DNA from: Trema orientale
Lineage: Eukaryota; Streptophyta; Magnoliopsida; Rosales; Cannabaceae
Reading direction: 5' to 3'
DNA: 64,000 nt
Assembly (NCBI GenBank): GCA_002914845.1
Contig: JXTC01000198.1
Span: 339,551 to 403,550 of the forward strand
Shown in pieces: positions 12,537 to 27,889 of the stretch (the stretch's first letter is position 1; the number at the start of each line of letters is the position of its first letter). The notes under the pieces were generated by a model. That model saw only the letters and a program-made list of their open reading frames with translations. It was not told the DNA's origin and did no database searches. The position numbers and the translations under genes were made by a program.

Positions 12537-12860
12537 GCTTCTTCCTACGTCCTCCTAAAAACTCAATGGCACTGGTGTTCAGGTCATGATTAGCTAGGCC
12601 CGAAATTAAAGAAATAAATGCAAAAAGATCCCTATCTGGCATCTCTTCAAATATGCCATGAGCAGTTTCTATATAGTCACACCTAGCATACCTATCAATA
12701 AGAGCAACGCCCAACACTCTATCTAATTTCATTTTGTTTCTGCCCACTTTTATTGCATTCAACTCCATCAGAAAGCTAAAAGCACATTTCAAGGGAAGTA
12801 AGCATCCTTTGGTTTGATTCGATTGGAGGAACAAAAATTGACCCGATTTGAAACCCAATC
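12537..12860 (-). pseudogene. PPR gene relic, upstream fragment
   Basis: The minus strand encodes LGVALIDRYARCDYIETAH followed by IFEEMPDRDLFAFISLISGL, a textbook plant PPR pair (ALI.MYA.CG....A...F.EMP.RD...). The frame then runs straight into LTR sequence of the Copia element at 12536, so the reading is interrupted there. The following PPR core reappears on the far side of the element at 7085-7154. A normal PPR protein has many more repeats and these are not visible upstream, so this is a truncated copy rather than a gene. Confidence 0.75.
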
Positions 12861-13462
12861 TTCTCTATGTGTGAGGAAATCGCTGCAACCCAGTCCGTCC
12901 ACGTTAATTGGATATCTTTACTATGGTCAAGAAAAATATTGGCCAAGATAGGCAGATTAGGAATGGAAGTCTATGGTAACAGAGACGACTTTGATAGTTG
13001 AGTCTTCCTACGGTACTTGAAATTGTTTTGCCAGTTAGTAAAGTCGTCAGAGTGGAGCCGAAGAACACAAAGAATGGTCTGGCTCCAGTTGTTGCACGAA
13101 CGGTTGAAACAGTCCTGTAGCTGCACTAGGGGAGTTGGAGGCCAACTAGCCGGAAATGAAAGGACAAATATGGCATTAAAAGAATATCAATTATGAGAAG
13201 GGATATTTTTGTTCATATTTTAAAAGTGGGATATATACTAATCGGTAGCCCCAAAAATGGCGCATTTCTGTAGAACCCCCAATCAAATAACATAAGCCCA
13301 AACTTAAACAATATGGACTGAGACCATTTTCCTGACTGAATTAAATAAGAGAAATTGACATAAATACTAGTAATTTGACTAAATAACTTTTTTATGAGTG
13401 TATTGAAAAATTTTAGCGTTTTGTGATCTTGTGTGATGGAGGGTCATACAATTTGTGACTAT
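12861..13462. other. Flank of the PPR relic, no further gene visible
   Basis: 12861-13180 may be the 5' part of the PPR copy, but the minus-strand frames are short and have no clear PPR motif. 13190-13462 is AT-rich and featureless. Confidence 0.35.
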
Positions 13463-13471
13463 TAATTACTT

Positions 13472-13643
13472 GGGCGCGTCTACAGTAGGGGCGCCCCTAC
13501 GTAGGGTCCTGTCTATTCACCGTTGGATGGGAATCTGTATATAAATAGATTCTCCACAGATTCTCGTTATTCCCCACAGATTCCCATCCAACGATAATTA
13601 AGGCATGACCCTACGTAGGGACGCCCCTACCGTAGCCATCCCC
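13472..13643. mobile_element. Short TIR element (MITE), 172 bp, copy 1 (family B)
   Basis: Nearly the whole element is an inverted repeat: CTACGTAGGG lies on both sides, with arms running from GGGCGCGTCTACAGTAGGGG on the left to its near reverse complement on the right. The perfect 9-bp duplication TAATTACTT lies at 13463-13471 and 13644-13652. A second, more degraded copy lies at 29571-29721. Confidence 0.85.
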
Positions 13644-13652
13644 TAATTACTT

Positions 13653-14459
13653 ATAAAAAAATTATAATTTAATAATCACAAATTATGTGACGAGTCGTCG
13701 CATAATTTGTGATACTACTACAATTACAAATGTCAATTTGGAAATGATTACTTAAAAAATCATTTTGTGCCAAATTAGTACTATCTAATTCAATTTTCCA
13801 TAATTAAATGAAAGCCACTTTTGATTAATTGTAACACCTATTTTACTTTCAGCTTGACTTCTACCACTTATTTTATACGAAGTGACTATTTTATCCTCTG
13901 TTGAACAGTATTTGTTCTCCCTTCCAAGTCGTATGCGGCCTTTCCTCCTCTCTATCTAAACCAGACATTAACGGCTTCTCTCTTTTCAACTATGCTTTCA
14001 TCCCAACCCCAAACCTCCTAGCTCCTCTATCTCTCTCTCCTTGTCAGCTTTAATAACAACCACCACTCTCCACCTTGGCTTCACTGCCATTAACAACCTT
14101 CGTCTGCCATGTACACATTTCTTGGCCCCACTTCCGCTCTGACTATTATTGGGTCCCCAAACTCATATTTAGAAAACTTGGGAAAAACAGGCAAGAAACT
14201 ATTTAGAAGAAATACTCAATAAGACGATTGAGATTGTGCTCTTCTGATTGCAATTTGCAATTATGAAGATACACAAAAAATTGTAAATTTTAATGGGTCC
14301 TGTTATGTTTAGTTAAGTAGTTAAAACGAGTGGCAACTGCCAACTTAACCCTTCAATCGACCTCTTGCATGACCACGTAGGCCATGGATTAACACACCCG
14401 TATATTCTTGGCCCAACAAGAGAATTTACTTCAGCCTTTTTATATATTTGTACTTTTAA
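13653..14459. other. Intergenic stretch, no recognisable gene
   Basis: 13860-14160 is C/T-rich on the + strand and looks like a leader or promoter fragment without an attached gene. Nothing else is recognisable. Confidence 0.35.
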
Positions 14460-15664
14460 GGATTTTGGACACTTATACCTATTTTTCAAAAAATATTATC
14501 AAATTTACGACTTTTTAAAAATAATAAAAATCTGTACGACCTTTTTAAGGCATTTCTCTAAATATTTTAGAAGTTACAAATCGCGGTGATGTTTTAGTAA
14601 ATAAGTCTTTTTTTAAAAAAAAAAAAACAAGAAGCTACAAAAGTTTCCTGGAAACCAATTTAGTTTAATTTGGTTTCCTATTAGCAGAATATTCTGTAAA
14701 TAAATAAATCACAGAAAACTACAAAAAATTTCCTAGAAATCGGTTTGGTTTCTTTTAACCGAAAGTCTTGTAAGTAAGTAAATCACAGGATAGTACAAAG
14801 GTTTCCTGAAAACCAGTTTAGTTTCCTTTAGCCGAATGTCCTGTACATAAGTAAATCTCATGAAATCACAATATTTCCGAAAAATCATTGTGGTTTCTTT
14901 TTTGCAGAATGTTCTGTAGCTAAATAAATCACAGGAGACTACAAAGGCTTTTTTAAAACCATCGTGATTTCCTTTTAGCAGAATGCCCTGTAGCTAAGTA
15001 AATCACAGGAAACTACAAAAGTTTTGTAGAAACCATTATGGTTTCTTTTTCAAATCACAGGAAACAATGAAAGTTTCTTGTAAGTTATTGTGATTTCTTT
15101 TTTGCAGAATGCTCTGTAGCAAGAATTTGGTGGACATTGAACAAGGACGCTGAAGAATATGATCAAGTTCTCAAATTAAGTAATTATATTTTTAAAGTAA
15201 AAGTAACAGAAATATATATTAGTTTTTGGATTCTGGCAACTAGTTTCTAATAATCAAATTGGTTTCTAGTAATCAATAATTGAATTAACTGAATAGCTAT
15301 ATTGTTTATGATAGAAACTAACTTAGTTTTTAGTTTTTATTAACTAAATAGTTATGATATTTATGGTGGATACCAATACGGTTATTGGCTTTTGGTAACC
15401 AATTTGGTTTCTCGTTTCCAAAAATCAATTAGTTTATGATTTCTAATAATAGATTGGCAATTATTTTTAAGAGTAATCAACTATAAGTAGACTAGTAGCA
15501 AAAGGAAACAAAAAAAAAAAAAAAAAATTCTAAGACCTTATTTGGTCTTTCTTAACAAGAATTTGTTATTGTTCTAAAAAAAGATAGTACAAAAGTAAGT
15601 AAAAGTTTAGACATAGCATTCTTGGTATTATTTATCAAAAAGTAGTACTAGGTATCTTTTTCCC
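14460..15664. mobile_element. TIR element with internal tandem repeats, copy 2 (family E)
   Basis: The left 100 bp are close to the left arm of copy 1 (GATTTTGGACACTTATACC start) and the right end again gives the inverted arm (GATACCTAGTACTACTTTTT on reverse complement). The same ~80-90-bp tandem unit with GCAGAATG..CTGTAGC fills 14620-15125. The non-repetitive right half differs from copy 1 and has instead several short TGGTTTCTAGTAA-like repeats (15220-15440). The flanking 9-mers (TACTTTTAA / TTCTTTTTT) match only partly. Confidence 0.72.
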
Positions 15665-16477
15665 TTCTTTTTTTCTTTGGCTCCAAAATGTCATTTTTCT
15701 TGAAAGTTGTAAATTTTTTATTTTTTGTATTTAAAAAATCCTAGAATTTATTTAGAAAAATACTACTTTTAAAAGTATCTAGAAAAATACTATTATTTAT
15801 TAATTAATAAGATATTTGAAGTAACCAATCAAGTTAGCTCATTTAACTCAACTGGTTACTTCAAGTAACTGTAACCGATGTAACCTAAGTGGTTATCTCG
15901 AGTGCCATTAAAAAATATGAATTTTGAAAAAAAGTGATATTTTTATAAATATTTATTAAGAATGTTATTTTTCGAAAAAACTTTAAGAAGTGATATTTTG
16001 CTAAATCAATCAAGGATTTTTCAAAAATTTCAACCTATTAGGGATTACTCAATTTTTTGTACTTTGAGCATAGAATTTTGTAAGAAGCTCATTAATCTCT
16101 TGAAGAAGAAAAATAATGGATTTCTAATACTTTTACTTATAAAAACTAAAAAGAATTATAAAAATACGAATGTCAGATTTTTTTTCCAATTTTCATAGGG
16201 TTTTTATTAGAAAAATATCACTTTTTACAATTTGTTTAGAGAAATATTATTTGTAAAATAGTTACTAGTTACCAGTTTCCGAAAATTGGTTACCAGTTAC
16301 TAATTACTGTTTTAAAAATGATATTTTTCAAAATAGTTTTAAAAATGACATTTTCTAATGAAAACAGTATAGGATCTACAAAAAATGCAACCCACCGTAT
16401 TTTTCAAATTTTTTTTCTAAAAATACCTTAAAAGGCCTAATTTTCACAAAAATAATTAAATTAGATAAGCTTAATAA
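15665..16477. other. Intergenic AT-rich stretch with short diverged repeats
   Basis: Repeated phrases such as GGTTACTTCAAGTAAC and GTTACCAGTTACTA occur at 15840-15870 and 16265-16310, and AAAAATATCAC-like phrases on both sides. These could be remnants of another TIR element, but I cannot place its ends. No gene. Confidence 0.3.
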
Positions 16478-16486
16478 TACAATTAA

Positions 16487-16827
16487 GGGTAAACTGCGAA
16501 AAGATACCATTAAGTTTAGGTATTCTGCAATTTAAATCCTGAAGTTTGGACTCTGCAAAATAATGACTGGAGATTAGGAATTTTCAAAATTAATACCCTA
16601 GATTAACTTTTTAACTAATTTCAGTAACGAAAGAATAATAATAGCTTCTATTAAAACTACATTAGTCCGTACTATTCTCCTAAATTTTGAGAATATTATT
16701 ATTAATTACCAGTTAAAGTTATTCAAAAAATCAACTCAATGTATCAATTTTTAGAAATTCTTAACTTCAGGGTATTATTTTACGGAGTCCAAACTTCAGG
16801 ATATTTTTTTTTTTTTGCAGTTCACCT
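16487..16827. mobile_element. MULE-type non-autonomous TIR element, 341 bp, copy 1 (family A)
   Basis: The left end GGGTAAACTGC pairs with the right end GCAGTTCACCT. Arms extend about 130 bp and contain phrases such as CTGCAATTTAAATCCTGAAG. The flanking 9-mers TACAATTAA (16478-16486) and TATAATTAA (16828-16836) match at 8 of 9. Copy 2 is at 31142-31496. Confidence 0.8.
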
Positions 16828-16836
16828 TATAATTAA

Positions 16837-17772
16837 CTAACAAATATAGAATTTAGGGATAAAATAGGACAAAAAATATGTATAATTGTGATCTTATCAT
16901 GTACATGTGTGTGTATATAGCTTATTCATTAACAAAATTCTTATCTCTCTATGTTTAGTAGCTAATTACAGAGGTTTTGTTCATGACAACAAAATCTCGT
17001 CCTTTGTTATTAGGCTTTTCATTAAAAGTGTAAAAAAAAATAATCTAATAATTGATAAGCTTGTTGAGCTCCACTTGGTATTGAGATGAGAGTTTCATCT
17101 ATTATTGTACTTGTACAAGTTGTACATATCACACAGCAGTAGCAAAGGAGGCCTTCAAGTTTTTTGTCAAGCTGGCCCAACTTGAAAGTAAACTTGAAAG
17201 AAAACATCTCCTTCTATATAGTTGTCACTTTATATAAATGTCTGAAGGTCGGATTTGCAAGGACAAAAGTAATCCGCCGAAAATATTGGTAATGGATAAG
17301 AGTTACTTATCAAAATTAATAACTACACTTTTCTACAAGAAGACTCAAGATTAACATTATCTTAGCCAGATGTACTAAACTTCAACACATATGTAGTTCT
17401 TTCATTTTGTAGACTCCAAATGATTTGAGAACAATGATAGTGAAATCATACCACCGTTCATTCTTCAATGAATTCTTGTAACAATTGGCAAGGCATCTAT
17501 CTTATGTAATTAAGTTCCAGTACCTTTGAAGTTGTACATCTTTGTCATATGTTTATATGCTTTTAATATTTATAAAATGCTGGTAGTTGAGAAATCATTT
17601 TCTTGAGTTGAGAAATGGTATTGCCTTTGCTTGCAAGTTTTAAAGCTTAGAAAATAACCTAGACTAATCGTCACCACAAGTGGACTTAGTCAACTCTTTT
17701 TCCATTGTTAGTGTAAGGCCTCCTCAGAGCTCAAGGGTGCTACTACCTTTGATCATTCTGTACTAGAAATCA
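16837..17772. promoter_or_regulatory. Upstream region of kinase gene 1
   Basis: There is no gene in these ~940 bp. Candidate TATA-like strings (CTTCTATATAG at 17211-17221, CTTTATATAAATG at 17228-17240) lie about 540 nt upstream of the ATG at 17773. No core promoter can be fixed from sequence alone. Confidence 0.3.
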
Positions 17773-20563
17773 ATGTCTGTGTCTTTGTCTTTTACCCTAA
17801 TCTGTGCCATTGTTCTGTTTTTCTTCAGTGCTTTATGTGCAGTTGAGACCAATAGTAGTACATCTCAATCTATCCGCGATGGCAGAACTCTGGTTTCCAA
17901 AGAAGGAACATTTGAGCTGGGATTTTTCAGTCCAGGAAGCTCCAACAATCGTTATCTGGGAATTTGGTACAGGAATATCAATGTTAAAACTGTCGTTTGG
18001 GTCGCAAACAGATGCAACCCGATTAGTGATTCTTCTGGCTTGTTGAGGATCAACAATACTACCGGCAATCTTGAGCTGTTGTATCAGAATAAGAGTGTCG
18101 TTTGGTCAACTAACTTATCAAAACAAGCTCAAGAACCAACTCTGGAGCTCTTAGATTCTGGGAATCTTGTCCTAAAAGATGAACAAAATACAAGTAGTAC
18201 TACTCCAGAACCGTTTTTGTGGCAAAGCTTTGACCACCCCTCTGATACATTTTTACCTGGGATGAAACTAGGATGGGATTTAAGGACAGGTCTTAACCGC
18301 AATTTATCAGCATGGAAGAATTTTGAAGACCCTTGTCCCGGAGATTTGAGTTATGGATTTGAGGTCGAATCTAATGCCTTACCAGAAATTTATATTCTAC
18401 AGGGTACTGAAAAGCATTATCGTGCTGGCCCATGGAATGGCCTTCGCTTTAGTGGTGTACCGGAAATGAGTAACAATCAGTTTTATGATTTTTATTATGT
18501 TTACAATGTTGATGAAGTGTATTTCAGGTATAAAGTCAAGATGTCACTACTGTCAAGGTTTGTTCTGAACCAAACAACTAGAAACCGTCAACAATTAGTA
18601 TGGATGAACCAAAGTCAAAACTGGAGAGTTTTTACTTTTGCACCAGAAAATGACTGTGATAAGTATAATCTTTGTGGAGCCAACGGAAATTGTAACATGA
18701 TTAGTAACAAGCCAGTATGCCAATGTCTAGTTGGATACAGGCCTAAGTCTGAAGAAAAATGGCAAAGAATGGACTGGTCTGAAGGGTGTGTGAGAAATAG
18801 TCCTCCAAATTGTGAGAATGGCAATGGAAATGAATTTGTGAGATTTGATGGCTTGAAATTGCCTGAAACTACAAATTCTTGGGTGAACACAAGTATGAGT
18901 CTCAAGGAATGCAAGGCCAAATGCTTGAGAAACTGTTCTTGCATGGCTTATTCAAACTCGGATATTAGAGGACAAGGAAGTGGCTGCATAATCTGGTTTG
19001 GTGATCTGTTTGATATTAGACAAATTCCTGAAAATGAACAGGATCTATATATCCGAAATCCTGCTTCGAACACAAGTATGGCCTAAATTTGGAGCAAAAG
19101 CTCATTCTGACTACTTTAAACATTCCATTAAGTTTCATTCTATATTTCAATTGCTTCAGTTAAAAGTACATGATCTTTTTTTCTGTCAAAGTTAAACGTT
19201 TCTTCTTTTTCTGTATCTTCTTGCTGCAACTTGATTTGTTTGTTTTGGTTTCTCCAAAAAACTAGAAAAGGGAATTGATAACCGAAGAGTGAAGATCTTG
19301 GTAGTTGTAGCTTCCATCGGAGTTGTTTTGGGAACACTCTTCGTCTATTGCATTTGCAGGAGGACTTTCTTCAAAGGTAATGTTTCTCAATCAGTAATAT
19401 TTGCATTGCAATATACTTATATGTATGGATATATTCATTGGTTATGTATATATATTCATGTATACAGAATTAGTCTATCCTAGACTTCTATGGAGCTTGC
19501 AATTCTGTTGGGAAACTGGTTTTGTTCCTTATTTCTTCTTTCATAAGACTGATTAAACTAATAAAGTGACTACTAGAACTTTTCATGGTTGGCTTAGACA
19601 TCTTTTAACTTTAAAAAACTTGAAGTTTAAGTTTCAATTCTGTAATTTGCATTGTTTCTATATTTTTGGGTATTGGGGTCTGGTATTCCTGCGTTAAGCA
19701 CAAGCAAAGTTAAATTATCAGATGAGTTAACGGTATGAATTCTAGTTGGGAGAAAGAATAATTTAATTGTCTTAAATGACATATGACAGGAAGCACCAAT
19801 GTTTTGCTAAAAATTTTCAAATTTAACTCAAGAGTTTATGCCATCAACATATAACAATATTCATCTTTAACTCAAGAGTTTATGCCAATAGCAGCTAGAG
19901 AAACATATTTGGACAAGGAGGAAACAGAGCACCTTGAGCTCCCACTTTTTGACTTTGCTACTATATCTAGTGCAACCGATGACTTCTCGACCGAAAACAA
20001 GCTTGGAGAAGGCGGTTTTGGACCTGTTTNNNNNNNNNNNNNNNNNNNNNNNNNNNNNNNNNNNNNNNNNNNNNNNNNNNNNNNNNNNNNNNNNNNNNNN
20101 NNNNNNNNNNNNNNNNNNNNNNNNNNNNNNNNNNNNNNNNNNNNNNNNNNNNNNNNNNNNNNNNNNNNNNNNNNNNNNNNNNNNNNNNNNNNNNNNNNNN
20201 NNNNNNNNNNNNNNNNNNNNNNNNNNNNNNNNNNNNNNNNNNNNNNNNNNNNNNNNNNNNNNNNNNNNNNNNNNNNNNNNNNNNNNNNNNNNNNNNNNNN
20301 NNNNNNNNNNNNNNNNNNNNNNNNNNNNNNNNNNNNNNNNNNNNNNNNNNNNNNNNNNNNNNNNNNNNNNNNNNNNNNNNNNNNNNNNNNNNNNNNNNNN
20401 NNNNNNNNNNNNNNNNNNNNNNNNNNNNNNNNNNNNNNNNNNNNNNNNNNNNNNNNNNNNNNNNNNNNNNNNNNNNNNNNNNNNNNNNNNNNNNNNNNNN
20501 NNNNNNNNNNNNNNNNNNNNNNNNNNNNNNNNNNTAACCATTACTCTATTAGAGGCTCGATAA
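17773..20563 (+). CDS. Kinase gene 1: G-type lectin S-receptor-like serine/threonine kinase, kinase domain lost in an assembly gap
   Basis: Plasma-membrane receptor-like kinase with lectin ectodomain. Exon 1 is 17773-19075 (signal peptide ~1-23, B-lectin ~30-150 with WVANR, S-locus glycoprotein region, EGF-like C...[11 protein letters not shown] region with [14 protein letters not shown]). It ends in phase 1 at a GT donor. Exon 2 is 19266-19376, encoding the membrane span ([19 protein letters not shown]). Exon 3 starts at 19895 and reaches the glycine loop GEGGFGPV at 20029, where N begins. After the gap, 20535-20563 gives the C-terminal ITLLEAR and stop, as in the paralogues. Exons 4-6 and most of 7 are unseen, so whether the catalytic residues are intact is unknown. 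It is clearly more diverged from genes 2 and 3 than those are from each other. Confidence 0.85.
20030..20534. other. Assembly gap, 505 N
   Basis: The gap covers the kinase core of gene 1. In genes 2 and 3 the equivalent stretch (from the glycine loop to the C-terminal VVEAR-type end) spans about 1.26-1.3 kb, so the 505 N are probably not a true size. Confidence 0.95.
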
Positions 20564-20865
20564 GCATTGGTTACATAACAATGGATAATGAAAGCATGTA
20601 ATACTAGCTCTTAGGGATATCAGCTTTTAATTATACTAAGACAAGAATATTCGAGTCTTTCCGGTCTTTTGGCATGTGTTCACATGTTAATACACTAGTT
20701 TTCTATCATTTCTTGGGATTTAGCTGGTCTTCAATTCAGATCGGAAAGTCCTTCGTTTTATGCCGTTTCAAGAATGAAAGTGCACCATGAATTTGGAAAC
20801 ATGCACGCAACTATTTTATCGTACAACTATCACATCTCATAAATTATCAGCTTATGAAACCACAT
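20564..20865. other. 3' flank of kinase gene 1
   Basis: The sequence after the stop is recognisably similar to that after the second dead kinase half (54040-54290). For example TGGGATTTAGCTGGTCTTCA here corresponds to TGGGATCTTGCTTGTCTTCA there. This ties the dead copies to the gene-1 lineage. Confidence 0.6.
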
Positions 20866-21856
20866 GTAATACTTTCTAAATGAGGTGATGTATGTTTGAA
20901 TATAAGGATTTAGTTGACCGACTTATTGACTTTGGTATAACAAATTTAATATGCCTTGCTACCAAACCAATTAGTCCAATCCTATACTGCTGATAATGTG
21001 AGCATAAATTCGGATCGAAAATTCTAAAAACAGATGACATTAAGTGGGAATTGCTTATAACAAAAAACAAAAAACAAAAATTAATTGGTTTCAAAGTGAA
21101 CACTAGACAGAGCAATGAAGCAAAATAGAATCCCTCCTCCCTAGTCCCTACCTCTTTGCCAAACTTTTGATTTTTCTTATGGTCTTACCTACCTGTCTAG
21201 TAAACAAAGGAAATGATTAATGGCAATTCATTGTACCAACCACCATGACGTGGAACATTTATGTCCAAATATGTCTTAGCTACTGTATCGCTATTCAGCC
21301 AAACTTGATAGTTGATAGTCCAATCAATGTCCAAAATACCGCAATCAGGACCATCCATCTCAATGGTCCCAACGTTGGGATCCGCGCGAGACTACCGTGA
21401 ATCCTTGATAGACAGCCCTGATGCTACGGCCCCTTAGCCAAATATATGCACTATCTGTCCTATATAATCTATATTTCTTTTTTGCTCGGAAACTTTTGCA
21501 ATATTAATTTGATAGCAATAGTGTGAAAAGGGTATCAAAAATGGAACTTATTTTTCAATGGACGCAGCAAAATGTATCTCATTTTTATCAAAGTAAAAGC
21601 AATGAAGACAATGCTCATGACAACAGGAAACACGTGTTAAAAGAAAAAACGATTCTATTTAATTTGGAATTTATGGATTATGAAATTGAAAATTACGGCT
21701 GCTGTTTTTTTGTTGATGTTGGTCAAAAGATGGCAAAGACTTTGCGTTCCATTACGTTGTCGCGTTCTTTACGGTAGGTCTTCCAAAAGATGGATCAAAA
21801 GGGTGTTGCAAAATATAATTTGTTGCAGTAAAGAGATCAAGAAGTAGAAAATAATA
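20866..21856. promoter_or_regulatory. Upstream region of kinase gene 2, with duplicated block shared with genes 3 and 4
   Basis: 20866-21330 is homologous to 46850-47200 (upstream of gene 3). Its first part also matches 29735-29816 and 58385-58505. Shared phrases include CAAACCAATTAGTCC, TTGGTTTCAAAGTGAACAC and CACCATGACGTGGAACATTT. The string GCCAAATATATGCA (about 21436-21449) recurs upstream of gene 3 (about 47282-47295) and is a candidate TATA-containing element. AGAGATCAAGAA just before the ATG is shared by genes 2, 3 and 4. Confidence 0.55.
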
Positions 21857-25417
<3,561 letters not shown>

Positions 25418-25519
25418 GTATCAATATAACCAATCACAGAAACACATGTATATTTTTAGGACCTATGAATCATTACAATATCTATTTTGTTGAAAAATTG
25501 TAACGAAAATTTGTATTAG

Positions 25520-26887
25520 GCATATGCATGGATACAAGTCTGAGACTGCTGATACTATCACCTAGTAGATGAGTGATTCTTGGATCCCATACAATGGACT
25601 GATTAAAACAACAAAGTAACTCTTGGACCTTTCTTGATTAATATTCATTTCTTTAACTTTAAAGACCTTGAAGAAAAAGTTTCAATCCTTCTTTTCCACA
25701 TTGGTTTCGGACTTGTTAACAAGGTAAATTTGCAGCTTGTCTTTTCGTACAAGGACAGCAACGGTCAAAGAATAAGAATTTCATTAAAAATATTTATATG
25801 CGTTACTGGGAACACTGGCAGATGGTCAAGAAATTGTTATGGAAATTCTTTTAAGAATTCATGGCCAAAGATTGAATAAGTTGTTAAAGAATGAAGTTAT
25901 ATTGATTGGATTTTTTTCATTTTCGGTGATAAACTTTGTTTTAGAACAGTACTAAATAAGCATCTACTTATAAGAGATTTTAAAGAGGAAAAACTATTTT
26001 AATAATGTTGGAACATTAACGAATGAAATTAGAAGGAAATTGTTGGATTGGTGTACGTGCTTCCAAATTATTCGCGGAATTGCTAGGGAAATTCTGTATC
26101 TTCATAAGATTCCAGATTGAGGATGATTCACATGGACCTCAAGGTGAGCAACGTTTTGATAGATAGTGAGCTGAAACCCAAAATTTTGGACTGTAGCATG
26201 GCTAATGCTTTTGGAGGAGATAACAGAAGGAAATACAAATAGAGTAGTTGGAACATAGTAAGAGGTTTCCTTGCATTAAGAAAATAATCAAACAATTATC
26301 CATTTTCTTCTTAATCAATCCTCAATGATTACATCTTGCAGTTGTTACATGGCGTCCCAATGTGCTAGTGATGGACTATTTTGTTTCACGTCGGACGTAT
26401 ATAGCTTCGCGATATTGGTGGTAATGATTTCAAGTGGAGAGAAAAACAGGGGATTTTTTCATCATGATCACAGCCTTAACCTTACATTACAGGACATATG
26501 CCTTATATTATAGGACATGTAAGTATCTAAACGTTTAAAATCTTACAACTTATTCATAACATGCTCAGCTAAAGAGATCGGAAACCAGTGAGGCGTGGAG
26601 ATTATGGAAAGAAGGAAACAACTTAGAACGGATTGACGAATCTTTGGTGCGCTCAGGCTCTCAATCGAAAGCTCCGCAATGCATTCATGTTGCTCTCTTG
26701 TGAGTCCGACTGTGCCCGAAGGATACGCTGAGCACGTCAACTGTGGTTGTAACATTGGGAAGTCAAGAGCGCATTGCCTCAACTCGTCGAAATAGCGTCC
26801 CTCGATCATGAAAGTGCTTCTTCGAAACATAACCAAGAATCCTCTTCATCCAAAGAAGTTAGCATTGCTCTATCAGAAGCTCGATAA
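25520..26887 (+). pseudogene. Dead 3' half of a gene-1-type S-domain kinase (pseudogene 1)
   Basis: Begins with sequence like intron 2 of gene 1 (25590-25690, e.g. ACTGATTAAA..AAAGTAACT and ACCTTGAAGAAAAAGTTTCA). An exon-4 scrap with ACACTGGCAGATGGTCAAGA follows near 25812. An exon-5-like part is at about 26050-26258, exon-6-like at about 26336-26518 and exon-7-like at about 26585-26887, ending SEAR-stop. The catalytic loop reads HMDLKVSN instead of HRDLKASN, and DFG has become DCS. An in-frame stop lies just before the catalytic loop and there are further frame breaks. No ectodomain or membrane exon is present upstream. Non-functional kinase. Confidence 0.85.
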
Positions 26888-27889
26888 ATATTAGTTTGCA
26901 TTATCATGGATGGTGGAATCAAGAATACAAGCTCTAATCATTTGTGATCTTTAGTTTTCCTTTTGTGTAATACAAGAGTATTCATGTAAATATAGATCAT
27001 ATTAGTGTTTGCTATTACGAAATAGGGATGTTTTTGGGGTCATTTAGTTATATAGACTCTTCTTAAGTCTCCTTGTAATGTCCTTTTTTTCTTTTTTTTC
27101 CCGTTTTGGACGGGTCTATTGTCACCTCTTTGTCTACTCTTCTCATCCTATTGCTAAATCTACCCTCTTAATTATATTTAAAATTTAATTACTACTTAAC
27201 ATACTCCTAATTATTCCTACACTATCCTCGTCTTCGCTTCTCACCCTCACCCCATTCATTTCTAATCTAACTTTCTCGGTCTTTTTCTTATGCCACATCT
27301 ACCCTCTATTATTTTCTTCATCTTCTTCTATATGCTTCTCATCTTTTTTCAACCCAAAAAACTCAAGATCACACCATTTTTTGATAAGCAGTTTTTTCAG
27401 AATTGATGCTTTAGTTTTATACATGATGAGTGAGTAATGACAAGAAGAGTTTTATAAGTATTTTTTCAATAAATTACATTAAAAATTTTAGTTCTCTATA
27501 GTAATCACATATATATATTTGTCGTATAACTTTAACGGCGACGTAAATGTAAAAAATATTATGAAAATTATAAAGGGAATTTTTTGATATATCAATGGTG
27601 GGTGATAAACCAAAACCATAAAATCAAAAGATCAGTGGATGAAAACAAAAGCCATAATATCGAAACGGTATATGGCCTAAATATCATTTAGGTATAATTA
27701 AGTTGTGGTGTATATATGCATGACCAACTCGATTTTAGAATCAGGCCAAGATAGGGTGAGGAAAAAAAAAAGAAAGAAAGAGAGCACTTGTCGATGACCG
27801 TCAGTTTCTAAAGCATTCATTTCAATGCCAATGGTACACGTACCGCTTGTAGAAGATTACGGAGAAAATTTAATCAGCTTATAATTATA
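26888..27889. other. 3' flank of pseudogene 1 and intergenic DNA
   Basis: The first ~60 bp resemble the gene-1-lineage 3' flank (ATCATGGATGGTGGAATCAAGAATA, also seen near 54060). The rest is pyrimidine-rich then AT-rich with no gene. Confidence 0.45.

Noticed and set aside
19867-20601. Long open frames across 20030-20534
   Set aside because: The frames are open only because the gap consists of N.
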